Origin: Streptomyces sp. NBC_01224
GTDB lineage: Bacteria > Actinomycetota > Actinomycetes > Streptomycetales > Streptomycetaceae
Assembly: GCF_036002945.1 (NCBI RefSeq)
Contig: NZ_CP108529.1
Span: forward strand, 744,001 to 808,000
DNA: 64,000 bases
Reading direction: 5' to 3'
Positions 7,738 to 15,364 of the stretch are shown here, in pieces; position 1 is the stretch's first letter, and each line of letters starts with the position of its first letter. The position numbers were made by a program, and so were the translations under genes. The notes below the pieces were generated by a model. It saw only the letters and a program-made list of their open reading frames with translations, ran no database searches and was not told the origin of the DNA.

Positions 7738-8696
7738 GTCCCTTTCTGCTGACCCGCACCCTGCCGGCGGACGCGACGGACGCGGCGCTGCGCGCCGATG
7801 TGCTGCACGGCCTGACCCGGCACCCGAAGACACTGCCGCCCAAGTGGTTCTACGACGCGCACGGCAGTGAACTGTTCGAGGAGATCACCCGGCTTCCCGA
7901 GTACTACCCGACCCGCGCCGAGCGCGAGATCCTGATCGACCGCGCCGAGGAGATCGCCGCGGCGTCCGGGGCGCAGACCCTGATCGAGCTGGGATCGGGG
8001 TCGTCGGAGAAGACCCGGCACCTGCTGGACGCGCTGCCCGCGCTGCACAGTTATGTGCCGGTCGATGTGAGCGAGAGCGCGCTGCACGGCGCCGCCGAGG
8101 CCCTGCTCGCGCAGCGGCCCGACCTCTGCGTGCACGCCCTGATCGCCGACTTCACGGGCGGTCTGGCGCTGCCCGGCACCCCGGGGCCGCGGCTGATCGC
8201 GTTCCTGGGCGGGACGATCGGCAATCTGCTGCCCGACGAGCGGTCGGTGTTCCTGAAGTCGGTCCGGTCGCTGCTCTCCCCCGGCGACGCGCTGCTGCTC
8301 GGCACGGATCTGGTGAAGGACGAGAAGGCGCTGGTCGCCGCTTACGACGATGCGGCCGGGGTGACGGCAGAGTTCAACAAGAACGTCCTCAGGGTCGTGA
8401 ACCGGGAGCTGGGCGCGGACTTCGACCCGGCCGACTTCGATCACGTGGCGCTCTGGGACCCGGAGCGGGAGTGGATCGAGATGCGACTGCGGGCCCGCGA
8501 GGCACTCACGGTGAAGGTCCCGGATCTGGATCTGGTGGTGGCCTTCGAGGCCGGCGAGGAGGTGCGTACGGAGGTGTCGGCCAAATTCCGCAAGGAGGGC
8601 ATCCGGGCCGAACTCGCCGCGGCCGGTCTGAGCATGGATCAGTGGTGGACGGACTCCGGGGACCGGTTCGCGCTGTCGTTGGCGACGGCGGTCTGA
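7734..8696 (+). CDS. egtD: L-histidine N-alpha-methyltransferase EgtD
   Basis: A 320-residue SAM-dependent enzyme that trimethylates histidine to hercynine, the committed step of ergothioneine synthesis. Visible motifs are PPKWFYDAHGSELFEEIT near residue 38, the SAM-binding LIELGSGSSEKT near 83, FLGGTIGNL near 163, and DFDHVALWDPEREWIEMRL, which belongs to the histidine-binding side. GTG 7734 is the start, overlapping the egtC stop as GTGA. The last 58 bp overlap, antisense, with the end of the plsC-like gene on the other strand. Length equals that of characterised EgtD proteins. Confidence 0.95.
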   Translation: MSPFLLTRTLPADATDAALRADVLHGLTRHPKTLPPKWFYDAHGSELFEEITRLPEYYPTRAEREILIDRAEEIAAASGAQTLIELGSGSSEKTRHLLDALPALHSYVPVDVSESALHGAAEALLAQRPDLCVHALIADFTGGLALPGTPGPRLIAFLGGTIGNLLPDERSVFLKSVRSLLSPGDALLLGTDLVKDEKALVAAYDDAAGVTAEFNKNVLRVVNRELGADFDPADFDHVALWDPEREWIEMRLRAREALTVKVPDLDLVVAFEAGEEVRTEVSAKFRKEGIRAELAAAGLSMDQWWTDSGDRFALSLATAV

Positions 8697-9574
8697 GCAA
8701 GACGGGCCAGGGTGCGGCGGTCGGGGCAGTCGCCCGCCGGAATCTGCGGCAGGACGCGGATCTCCGCGATCAGCCCGGCCGCCGTCACCACCCGCCACAG
8801 TGAGGCGATGAGTGGATCGTCGCCGACGAACGCCGCCGCACCGGCCGGGGCCGTGTGCTCCGCCGGAGCGGCGCGCTCGTGGCCGGGCGACCGGCCGCCC
8901 TCACCGGCCGCACGTGCAGCGACGGCGGGCCCCGTCCGGCCGGCGGCGACAGTGCTGCGCGGTGGAGCGGTGCGGTAGGTGATGCGTACCGGTTGGATGG
9001 TGGCGTTCGCGTCGATCGCGGCCTGGAACACGGCAGGCCCGAACCGCCCGCCGCCGCGCCCGCACCAGGTGGTGCCCTCCGGGAAGGCGACCACCCGTGA
9101 ACCGCCGCGCAGTGCCGCCGCGATGTCGCGCACGGTCGTGGGCAGTGCGCGAAACCGTTCACGTTCGACGAAGAGCGTGCCGCCGACGACGGCGAGCCGG
9201 CCGAGAAGCGGCCAGTTCCGTATCTCGCTCTTGGCCAGCATCCGGCCGGGGAACACGGCCGCGACGAGCGGGATGTCCAGCCATGAGATGTGGTTCGCGA
9301 CGACGAGCGTGCCCGGTGCGCCTGCCCCGGGTGTGCCGATGACCCGCACACGTATCCCGAAGGCCCGCACGACCCCGTACGCCCAGAGCCGGATCAACCG
9401 CTCCCGCCGTACCGAGCCGAGCAGCAGCACGAACGGGGCACCCAGCACCCCGGCCAGAATGAACGCGCACCCGGCGAGCAGCAGGACCACGGCCGCCGCG
9501 CGGCCCCGCGTGCGTCCGTCGTGACCTGCGCAGGTGAGCGGGGTGCAGGGTGAGGTGGGCAGCCACGGGTTCAT
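8639..9574 (-). CDS. PlsC-type lysophospholipid acyltransferase (ornithine-lipid partner)
   Basis: A 311-residue membrane-bound acyltransferase. There is a hydrophobic N-terminal segment at ~26-52, the catalytic H-x4-D box NHISWLD at residues 94-100, and the substrate-binding FPEGTTW block near 165. Such enzymes acylate a lyso-lipid using acyl-ACP or acyl-CoA; next to olsB the likely substrate is lyso-ornithine lipid (OlsA role), though phosphatidic acid synthesis cannot be excluded. Start ATG 9574 overlaps the olsB stop by ATGA, so the pair is translationally coupled. Its C-terminus runs 58 bp into the egtD gene on the other strand, and the last ~20 residues look unconserved. Confidence 0.85.
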   Translation of the reverse strand: MNPWLPTSPCTPLTCAGHDGRTRGRAAAVVLLLAGCAFILAGVLGAPFVLLLGSVRRERLIRLWAYGVVRAFGIRVRVIGTPGAGAPGTLVVANHISWLDIPLVAAVFPGRMLAKSEIRNWPLLGRLAVVGGTLFVERERFRALPTTVRDIAAALRGGSRVVAFPEGTTWCGRGGGRFGPAVFQAAIDANATIQPVRITYRTAPPRSTVAAGRTGPAVAARAAGEGGRSPGHERAAPAEHTAPAGAAAFVGDDPLIASLWRVVTAAGLIAEIRVLPQIPAGDCPDRRTLARLAQTAVANDSANRSPESVHH

Positions 9575-10386
9575 CGCAGTGGGGCGAGTGCGAGGAAGTG
9601 GCGCAGATAGCGCGGGTCGGTGCGGCGCAGCGACAGCAGTACGTACAGGTCGGCGACGTTGAAGTCGGGGTCGTACGCGGGCGCCCCGCAGACCCAGGCA
9701 CCCAGTCGCAGATAGCCGCGGAGAAGGGGAGGGAGCGTGGTGAGTCCGGTGGGCGCGTCTCCCCTTCCTGCGGATCCGGCGGTGGGCTGCCAGAGGCGGT
9801 GGGGGGTGACCCAGTGATCCTCGGGTGCCAGGTGCTTGGTCCGTACGGTTTCCCAGGCCCCGGCCGCCGCGATGCCACCGTCGGCGAGGGGTATCGAGCA
9901 GCAGCCGGCCAGCCAGTTGTGCCCGGTGCGTTCCATGTAGCGGGCGAGTCCGGCCCAGATCAGCGCGATGACGGCGCCGTCCCGGTGGGCCGGGTGGACG
10001 CAGGACCGGCCGACCTCGACCAGGTCTTCGCGGATCGGTCCGAGCCGCCCGAGGTCGAACTCGCTCTCCGCGTAGAGGCGCCCGGCGATCCGTGCCCGGT
10101 CGGGCGGCAGCAGGCGGTAGGTGGCGACGACGTCGCCGGTGGTCTCCTCCCGTACCAGCAGATGGTCGCAGTAGGCATCGAACGCGTCGCTGTCCAGACC
10201 GGGTTCGGCTCCGTCCAGCCTGGCGCCGAGCTCTCCGGCGAAAACCTGATGGCGCAGGCGCTGGGCGGCACGTACGTCTTCCTGGTCGACGGCGAGGGAC
10301 ACCCGGTAGCGCGACGGGGCGGAAGGGACGGGCTGAGCGGGAACAACGGGGGCGGCGGGGAGAGAGGTGACGGGCAGCGCGTTCAT
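9571..10386 (-). CDS. olsB: Ornithine-acyl-ACP N-acyltransferase, OlsB-like
   Basis: A 271-residue GNAT-fold N-acyltransferase of the hemolysin/OlsB type. The segment AAQRLRHQVFAGELGA, then FDAYCDHLLVREETTGDVVATYRLL and EVGRSCVHPAHRDGAVI is characteristic of OlsB, which adds a 3-hydroxyacyl chain from ACP to ornithine to give lyso-ornithine lipid. The C-terminal part (FNVADLYVLLSLRRTDPRYLRHFL) is also typical. ATG 10386 is chosen over an upstream in-frame start at 10494 because homology-like sequence starts shortly after it. It is coupled by ATGA to a PlsC-type acyltransferase; together they would make ornithine lipid, a phosphorus-free membrane lipid useful under phosphate limitation. Confidence 0.8.
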   Translation of the reverse strand: MNALPVTSLPAAPVVPAQPVPSAPSRYRVSLAVDQEDVRAAQRLRHQVFAGELGARLDGAEPGLDSDAFDAYCDHLLVREETTGDVVATYRLLPPDRARIAGRLYAESEFDLGRLGPIREDLVEVGRSCVHPAHRDGAVIALIWAGLARYMERTGHNWLAGCCSIPLADGGIAAAGAWETVRTKHLAPEDHWVTPHRLWQPTAGSAGRGDAPTGLTTLPPLLRGYLRLGAWVCGAPAYDPDFNVADLYVLLSLRRTDPRYLRHFLALAPLR

Positions 10387-10558
10387 GACGGTCTCCGGGG
10401 ACGGATCGGCAAGGGCGGCCGCCGGGCCTACGCACTGCTGCGAAGCCCGGCCCCTTACTTCTTCCGTGACCGGCTGGATTCGACATGACCGCATGGAGGA
10501 GCCGGGATGTGCGAAGGCTGAATCCCGGGTGTGTCCGAGCGGATCAATACTGGGTGTG

Positions 10559-11815
10559 TCAGCCGCCCGCGAGCTGGTCGGTGATCTTCTGCGAGGCCGC
10601 CTTCGCCTCTTCCTGCGGGTCGCCGCCCTGGAGGACAGCCGTCATGTACGGCTTGATCGGGTTGACGGCCTCGACATTCGCCCACTGCGGCGAGTTGGGC
10701 GTCGCACGCCCCTTCGTGGCGCCCCGGGCCATCGCCGCGGTACCTTCCTGCCCCAGGATGGCACGCGCGAGACCGGGCTTGTTGGGCACGTAGCTCATGG
10801 TCCTGGCGAGTTCCTCCTGCCACTTCCGGCCCGCAAGCGCCTTGATCACATCAATACCCGCGGTGCCCTGACTCGCCTTCTGCGGAACGATCAGATCGGA
10901 CCCGCCGGTGAACACGGAGCCGGGGGCCTTCGCGGACTTGCCCGGGATCGGGAAGTAGCCCAGCTTTCCCTTGAGTTCGGGGTTCAGCTGCTCGATCTGC
11001 GCGGCGGTGCCGGGCACCGAAATGATCTGCGCGACGTCGCCCTTGGCGAAGACCTTGGCCTGCGGGGGCCTTTCCTCGTCCGCGTCCTTGGGGCCGTCAC
11101 CGAGCGCCTGGAGTTCCTTGTAGAAGCTCATGCCCCTGATTGCGCCGGGGCTGTCCAGGGCACCTTCCCAGTCGCCGCCCCCCTCCTCGGCCAGTTCGCC
11201 GCCCTCGTCCCAGATGAATCCGGCGAAGACATACCAGTTCTGGCCGGCGAGGTAGATGCCCTGATTGCCGTTCCGGTTCAGCTGTGCGCTGTCCGCGATC
11301 CATTCGTCCCGGGTCTTCGGCGGGGTCTTGATACCGGCCTGCTCGAAGAGGTCCTTGTTGTAGATCACCACTCGATTGGCTGCGTACCAGGGGATGCCGT
11401 ACTGGACGCCGTCGATGCTGCCCGGGTCGGCGAGACCGGGCAGCCAGTCCTCGCTGCCGAGGTCACGCGCGGACTCCAGGGTGAGGTCGCGCAGCCCGCC
11501 GCTCTCCGCGTACTGGGGGACCTGGGTGTTTCCGACCTCGATGACGTCCGGGGTGTCCTTGCCGTTGAGCGCATTGGTGACCTTCGGGCCGATGCCGCTC
11601 CAGCTCTGGATCTTGAACTCGAGCTCGACGGAGGGGTGTTCGTCCTCGTACGCCTTCGTGAAGCGCTTCAGGAAGTCGGCCGAGACGCTGTCCTTCATCA
11701 GCCAGATCGTGACCTTTTTGCTGCTGGACGCCTCCGAGCCCGGGACGAAGCCGCATCCGCCCAGCGCAAAGGTGGAAACGAGCGCAACGGCTCCGACGAG
11801 TATGCGGTTCTTCAC
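10559..11815 (-). CDS. Extracellular sugar-binding lipoprotein of an ABC transporter
   Basis: A 418-residue family 1 solute-binding protein. The GTG start at 11815 gives a short lipoprotein signal (KNRILVGAVALVSTFALGGC, lipobox Cys ~21) and has AGAAGG upstream; a longer frame exists but runs through the promoter. Mature protein shows KVTIWLMKDS, the DTPDVIEVGNTQVPQYA block and a C-terminal helical domain, as in MalE/UgpB-like sugar binders. It sits alone: no permease or ATPase genes are adjacent, so it must use transporter parts encoded elsewhere. Its promoter closely matches that of the chitinase gene at 18037 (see the separate site), which suggests a chito-oligosaccharide ligand under DasR control; this is inference. 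Confidence 0.85.
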   Translation of the reverse strand: MKNRILVGAVALVSTFALGGCGFVPGSEASSSKKVTIWLMKDSVSADFLKRFTKAYEDEHPSVELEFKIQSWSGIGPKVTNALNGKDTPDVIEVGNTQVPQYAESGGLRDLTLESARDLGSEDWLPGLADPGSIDGVQYGIPWYAANRVVIYNKDLFEQAGIKTPPKTRDEWIADSAQLNRNGNQGIYLAGQNWYVFAGFIWDEGGELAEEGGGDWEGALDSPGAIRGMSFYKELQALGDGPKDADEERPPQAKVFAKGDVAQIISVPGTAAQIEQLNPELKGKLGYFPIPGKSAKAPGSVFTGGSDLIVPQKASQGTAGIDVIKALAGRKWQEELARTMSYVPNKPGLARAILGQEGTAAMARGATKGRATPNSPQWANVEAVNPIKPYMTAVLQGGDPQEEAKAASQKITDQLAGG

Positions 11816-11900
11816 CAGGTTCACCTTCTGCGAAACGGCACGACGAAATCCAGAACCCGGTGTGGGGGAATGCGGGCGGCGCTCGCACGGGCGTGGCTGG

Positions 11901-11929
11901 ATTTTGGTATGGACCATTGCTCTGGTCAA
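11901..11929 (-). promoter_or_regulatory. Promoter with DasR-like operator for sugar-binding protein gene
   Basis: Reading the minus strand, TTGACC (11929-11924), a 17-base spacer and CAAAAT (11906-11901) form a promoter; the palindromic core TGGTCCATACCA (11916-11905) spans the spacer and -10 box. The layout is nearly the same as in the chitinase promoter at 17872-17900 (TTGACC, 17 bases, TGGTCCAGACCA over the -10). The core matches the DasR site consensus TGGTCTAGACCA at 10 of 12 bases. Confidence 0.6.
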
Positions 11930-12017
11930 GTCCCGTTCATCACGCATTCTGCACACCGACCTCTCGCGCCCTCGGGCCGGGTAGGGCACCGTGGTAGGGA
12001 GCGAGAGGAGACATAAG

Positions 12018-12233
12018 ATGTCGAATCACACCTATCGGGTCACGGAAATCGTGGGAACCTCTCATGAAGGCGTCGACGACGCCATCCGCAGAGGCATCGC
12101 GAGAGCTTCGGAAACGTTGCACAATCTCGATTGGTTCGAGATCACGCAGGTTCGCGGAGAGATCACGGATGGCCGGATCGAGCACTATCAGGTGGGCCTG
12201 AAAGTGGGCTTCCGGCTCGACGAGACGAGCTGA
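12018..12233 (+). CDS. Dodecin, flavin-binding storage protein
   Basis: A 71-residue dodecin: it begins with YRVTEIVGTSHEGVDDAI and carries the LDWFEITQVRGEI segment, where Trp stacks on the flavin and Gln contacts it. Dodecins form hollow dodecamers that bind FMN, riboflavin or CoA and protect the cell from free flavin. Start ATG 12018 has GAGAGGAG upstream. It is transcribed alone, divergent from the sugar-binding protein gene, and is followed by a hairpin that overlaps its stop codon. Confidence 0.93.
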   Translation: MSNHTYRVTEIVGTSHEGVDDAIRRGIARASETLHNLDWFEITQVRGEITDGRIEHYQVGLKVGFRLDETS

Positions 12234-12252
12234 TCCGGCGCGACCGGATCAG
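12230..12252 (+). terminator. Terminator hairpin overlapping the dodecin stop codon
   Basis: Perfect nine-base arms CTGATCCGG / CCGGATCAG with a five-base loop. The left arm begins one base before the dodecin TGA stop, so terminator and coding end coincide. The gene on the other side ends at 12285, so it may serve both. Confidence 0.65.
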
Positions 12253-12284
12253 GGCCGCGTCCGGCCGGTGCCGCCACGCCGGGA

Positions 12285-12773
12285 TCACGTACGGCCCTCA
12301 CGCTCCTGGGCGTCCTCAAGCCGGGGCGATACCTTCATCCAGCGGGCCCGCACCACGGCGAAGCCGGCCTGCTCCGCCGCATCGCAGACGAGTTCGTCGT
12401 CATCGACCAGCATCCGCACCTCACGCTCCCGGCCCAGCCGCTTCAGGATCTCCAGCTTGGTGTGCCGGGCCGGCCTGCGGTCGTCGTTGCGGCGCATGTA
12501 CAACCGCCCCTCGGGCAGCCCCTGTCCCGCCAGCCAGGCCACGGTGCCCCGGCGGCAGCGCTCGGGCCGCCCGGTGAGATACCTGACCTCGCATTCCTCG
12601 GCACTGCTCAGTACCAGCCGCACCCCTTCGGGAAGCGGCGGGTCGTCGACGGCTGCGGAGAAGAAGCCGCTCCAGTCGCGCCGTCGACCCTCCAGATAGT
12701 GCTGCCGATGGCCGGTGTCCGCGAGCGTGCCGTCCAAGTCGAATACGGCCAGGGGCCGGTGGTCGCTTCTCAC
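12285..12773 (-). CDS. HAD-superfamily phosphatase, polynucleotide kinase 3'-phosphatase-like
   Basis: A 162-residue HAD hydrolase. Motif I is FDLDGTLADT (residues ~11-20), motif II is VRYLTGRPERCR, and motif III/IV includes KLEILKRL and MLVDDDELVC. The pattern (Tx8-G-RPE-R, short cap) resembles the phosphatase part of bacterial polynucleotide kinase/phosphatase and other small nucleotidases. The GTG start overlaps the stop of the upstream CxxC-rich gene as GTGA, implying coupled translation. Substrate not known. Confidence 0.75.
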   Translation of the reverse strand: MRSDHRPLAVFDLDGTLADTGHRQHYLEGRRRDWSGFFSAAVDDPPLPEGVRLVLSSAEECEVRYLTGRPERCRRGTVAWLAGQGLPEGRLYMRRNDDRRPARHTKLEILKRLGREREVRMLVDDDELVCDAAEQAGFAVVRARWMKVSPRLEDAQEREGRT

Positions 12774-13510
12774 TCCCCCAGCAAATCAGACCAGCGCAAC
12801 CACCAGGAGCACCAGCACGACCAGCCCGGCCACCGCTGCGGCGACGCGCAGGGACCGGCGCCGCGACCAGGGGTGTGCTCCGTCGACCTCTCGCCCGAAC
12901 AGACCGGGCAGACCCTGAAGCCCGTGTCGTCGCACTGCGGACACTTCTTGGTGCCCCATCCCCGACATTCCGGACAAGCGGTGTGGGGTTTGCGGCACTT
13001 CACACAGGTGGCCCGCCTGACAACGGGCTTCTCCCGCGCCGACTCGGCCGTTGTGCGGCCCTTGCGGCGTTCGCCCGTGCCATCGCACCAGGTGCACGGC
13101 TCGACACCCTTGCAGGCCGGGCACATCGGGCCGGTGTCACAGCGCAGCTTTCCCTCGGCCCGGCACCGCGAGCACGGCTGGCGTCCCTCGTCGCAGCCGC
13201 AGGGCACCGTTCTCACCGAGCCACGGAGCACGAACTCCGCCGTCCGCGAAACCGTCGGATCCTTGGGCGGCTCGACCGGATGGTCGCGCAGATCGCCTTC
13301 GTACGTGGGCCGCCCCGACGTGTCGTAGGTGCCGGGCCTGGTCTCCGGCCGCGTGGTCCGAGTCTCCACGCACCGGACGATTCTCAGGTCGAGCATCGGG
13401 AGTTGAGCGATGTCGGCGCCGGTCCGCCGCGGCTGCGGCCCCTGTCCGGGCCGGCCGGTGTGCCGGGCGACCGCTTCGAGGATGTCGTCCTCGGACAGTG
13501 AATCGGCCAT
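12770..13510 (-). CDS. CxxC-rich DnaJ-like zinc-finger protein, C-terminus probably frameshifted
   Basis: A 246-residue protein in this frame. The N-terminal half (MADSLSEDDILEAVARHTGR...) is hydrophilic; from ~105 there are repeated CxxC pairs with Gly spacers (CGC-x7-CSRC, CPACKG, CTWCDGTG, CVKCRKPH, CPECRGWG, CPQCDDTG, CPVCSGE), as in DnaJ-type zinc domains. After CPVCSGE the sequence turns into an implausible Trp/Cys-rich tail. In the -1 frame the same DNA encodes SRRRSLRVAAAVAGLVVLVL..., a clean tail-anchor membrane segment that stops near 12786. So the true protein is likely tail-anchored and one base is missing near 12890, or ribosomes shift there. Role unknown; perhaps a membrane-linked chaperone-like factor. 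Confidence 0.65.
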   Translation of the reverse strand: MADSLSEDDILEAVARHTGRPGQGPQPRRTGADIAQLPMLDLRIVRCVETRTTRPETRPGTYDTSGRPTYEGDLRDHPVEPPKDPTVSRTAEFVLRGSVRTVPCGCDEGRQPCSRCRAEGKLRCDTGPMCPACKGVEPCTWCDGTGERRKGRTTAESAREKPVVRRATCVKCRKPHTACPECRGWGTKKCPQCDDTGFRVCPVCSGERSTEHTPGRGAGPCASPQRWPGWSCWCSWWLRWSDLLGE

Positions 13511-13714
13511 GACGGCGCTTCCACCTCCCCGGTAGGCGCGCCCGTGCGCAGGACGCAGCGTACGGGCGGGGCCGTCCGCCACTCAAGAGTGCGCCGCGAG
13601 GACCTCACGAGGACCGCCCCGAGACGTCCGTTGCACAACCCCCGCGCCCACACACGCGCGGATGTGTGATCATGTCCCTACGTTCCGCGCAGATCGCAAA
13701 AGGTTGTCCAGGAT
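13511..13714. promoter_or_regulatory. Divergent upstream region of the zinc-finger and pyruvyltransferase genes
   Basis: 204 bp between divergent genes. The right end becomes unusually AT-rich (GATCGCAAAAGGTTGT near 13692), which may mark the promoter of the rightward gene. No recognised operator. Confidence 0.3.
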
Positions 13715-15148
13715 GTGCATGGAACCAAAAGCGTTCGTAAAGCTATATTCAGGTTTGTGGCATCCAACGTTAACCATGTGAAGCGAATACTCCTGCGTTC
13801 AGGGAAGAGCCCCTACGACGTCGTCCCTGTCGAGCGAGCTCTCCATGAGGACGTGTTCGCCACCAACTCAGGCAATCTGATCTTCAGCGACGCCGCTCAC
13901 AAGATCCTGGAGACGCCGCGTTCGGAGGTGGTGTCGAACGGCATCGCCACCAGGGTCGCCGATGCCGACCGGATCAACAGCGAGTACGACGTCTTCGTCA
14001 TCCCGCTCGCCAATGCCTTCCGGCCGTCCTTCGAGCGCCAGCTGGAGCGCCTGACGCAGCTGATCTCGAAACTGAAGATCCCGGTCGTGGTCCCGGGTGT
14101 GGGTGCCCAGACCGGCGTCAACTACTCCGCGGACCGGCTGAAGCCCATGCAGCCGACGGTCCACGCGTTCGTCTCGGCCGTGCTCGACCACAGCGCCTCC
14201 ATCGGCGTGCGCGGGGAGTTCACCGAGCGGTATCTGCGGGACATGGGTTTCCGTGACGTGGACGTCATCGGCTGTCCCTCGATGTTCCTCAACGGCAGCA
14301 GGATCGACATCCGGCAGAGCGGCCGGGCGCTCGGGCCCGAGTCCCGGATCGCCATCAACGGATCGCACGACGCCGTGCGGAAGCACAAGCTCGGGCGGAT
14401 CATCAACCACACCCACGCGCGCTACCCCCACCTCCGGTTCATCGGCCAGAACCTCTCCGAAGCACGTCAGCTGCACTGGCGCGACCTGTCCCATCAGAAC
14501 GCCTCGCTGACCGACATCCCCACCCACCCCGACCACCCCATGTACGGGCAGGACAAGGTCCGGGTCTACATCGACCCGGTCACCTGGATGGACGATCTGC
14601 GGGGCTTCGACTTCTCCTTCGGCTCCCGGATCCACGGCAACATCGCGGCGCTGCTGGCCGGAACGCCCGCCACCGTGCTCTGCGGCGACTCCCGGACACT
14701 GGAGCTGTGCCGCTACTTCGACATCCCGCACCGGATGCTCGCCGACGCCCCCTTCGACCTCGATCCCGCCGGCCTCTGCGCCGAGGCGGACTTCGGGCCG
14801 CTGATGCGCGGTCACCAGGAGCGGTTCGACCGGTTCATGAACTTCCTCGACAAGAACGGCCTGGAGAACACCTTCACCCATGGTGACAGCGGTGCGGCCT
14901 TCGAGGCACGGATGAGCTCGCTGGCCTTCCCTCCGGGTATCCGCCCGTGGGTCGGAGCCGACGCCTCCACGATGGGTGCGCGACTCAACTGGCTCCAGTC
15001 CCAGCTGACGGACCTCACCGCCCAGAACACGCAGCTCAAGCGGAAGCTCGCGAAGAGCACCGCGGTGCCCGTCCAGCGCTCCACGTACCAGCGGGCCCGC
15101 AGTGTCGTGGGAAGGCCCATAAAGCGCGCCCTGCGCCCGTCGCGCTAG
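13715..15148 (+). CDS. Polysaccharide pyruvyl transferase family protein
   Basis: A protein of up to 477 residues whose core ([35 protein letters not shown]...) through [22 protein letters not shown] matches the polysaccharide pyruvyl transferase (CsaB/WcaK-like) fold; the SRIHG block is the family signature. The C-terminus has a short coiled coil ([22 protein letters not shown]) and a basic tail. The start is uncertain: GTG 13715 is used here, but the in-frame GTG codons at 13757 and 13778 are closer to where family sequence begins, and the stretch before them is AT-rich. Expected role: pyruvyl modification or related step of a cell-surface glycan. It is monocistronic and followed by a strong hairpin. 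Confidence 0.75.
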   Translation: MHGTKSVRKAIFRFVASNVNHVKRILLRSGKSPYDVVPVERALHEDVFATNSGNLIFSDAAHKILETPRSEVVSNGIATRVADADRINSEYDVFVIPLANAFRPSFERQLERLTQLISKLKIPVVVPGVGAQTGVNYSADRLKPMQPTVHAFVSAVLDHSASIGVRGEFTERYLRDMGFRDVDVIGCPSMFLNGSRIDIRQSGRALGPESRIAINGSHDAVRKHKLGRIINHTHARYPHLRFIGQNLSEARQLHWRDLSHQNASLTDIPTHPDHPMYGQDKVRVYIDPVTWMDDLRGFDFSFGSRIHGNIAALLAGTPATVLCGDSRTLELCRYFDIPHRMLADAPFDLDPAGLCAEADFGPLMRGHQERFDRFMNFLDKNGLENTFTHGDSGAAFEARMSSLAFPPGIRPWVGADASTMGARLNWLQSQLTDLTAQNTQLKRKLAKSTAVPVQRSTYQRARSVVGRPIKRALRPSR

Positions 15149-15168
15149 GACCAGTCCGAACCTGATCC

Positions 15169-15194
15169 GAGGCCGGTCCGGCAGGACCGGCCTC
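15169..15194 (+). terminator. Terminator after the pyruvyltransferase gene
   Basis: Perfect 11-base arms GAGGCCGGTCC / GGACCGGCCTC with a four-base loop, 20 bp after the stop codon. Confidence 0.75.
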
Positions 15195-15203
15195 CGGTCG
15201 TCC

Positions 15204-15225
15204 GGGGCCGGGGCCGGGGCCGGGG
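15204..15225 (+). repeat. Short GGGGCC tandem repeat
   Basis: Three exact copies of GGGGCC followed by GGGG in the gap between the pyruvyltransferase terminator and the UvrA-like gene. It is too short to assign a role; a G-quadruplex is possible on this strand. Confidence 0.5.
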
Positions 15226-15364
15226 AGATGGTCCGGCAGCCCTGCGCCGACCGGTCCCGTACCTACGGGCCTCGCCACGCCTGAGCCACCCCCGACGCCT
15301 AGAATCGGAGTGTTTGTCCCTAGGCTGCCGGCCCTGCCCCGATCCGTACGGAGTCCCCGCGCAC

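Noticed and set aside
6999..8798. Long open frame (about 600 codons) antisense to egtC and egtD
   Set aside because: High-GC third-position shadow; no conserved motif and the plus-strand genes are certain.
15204..15225. GGGGCC repeats as an origin or iteron set
   Set aside because: Only three short copies and no DnaA boxes or replication gene nearby.
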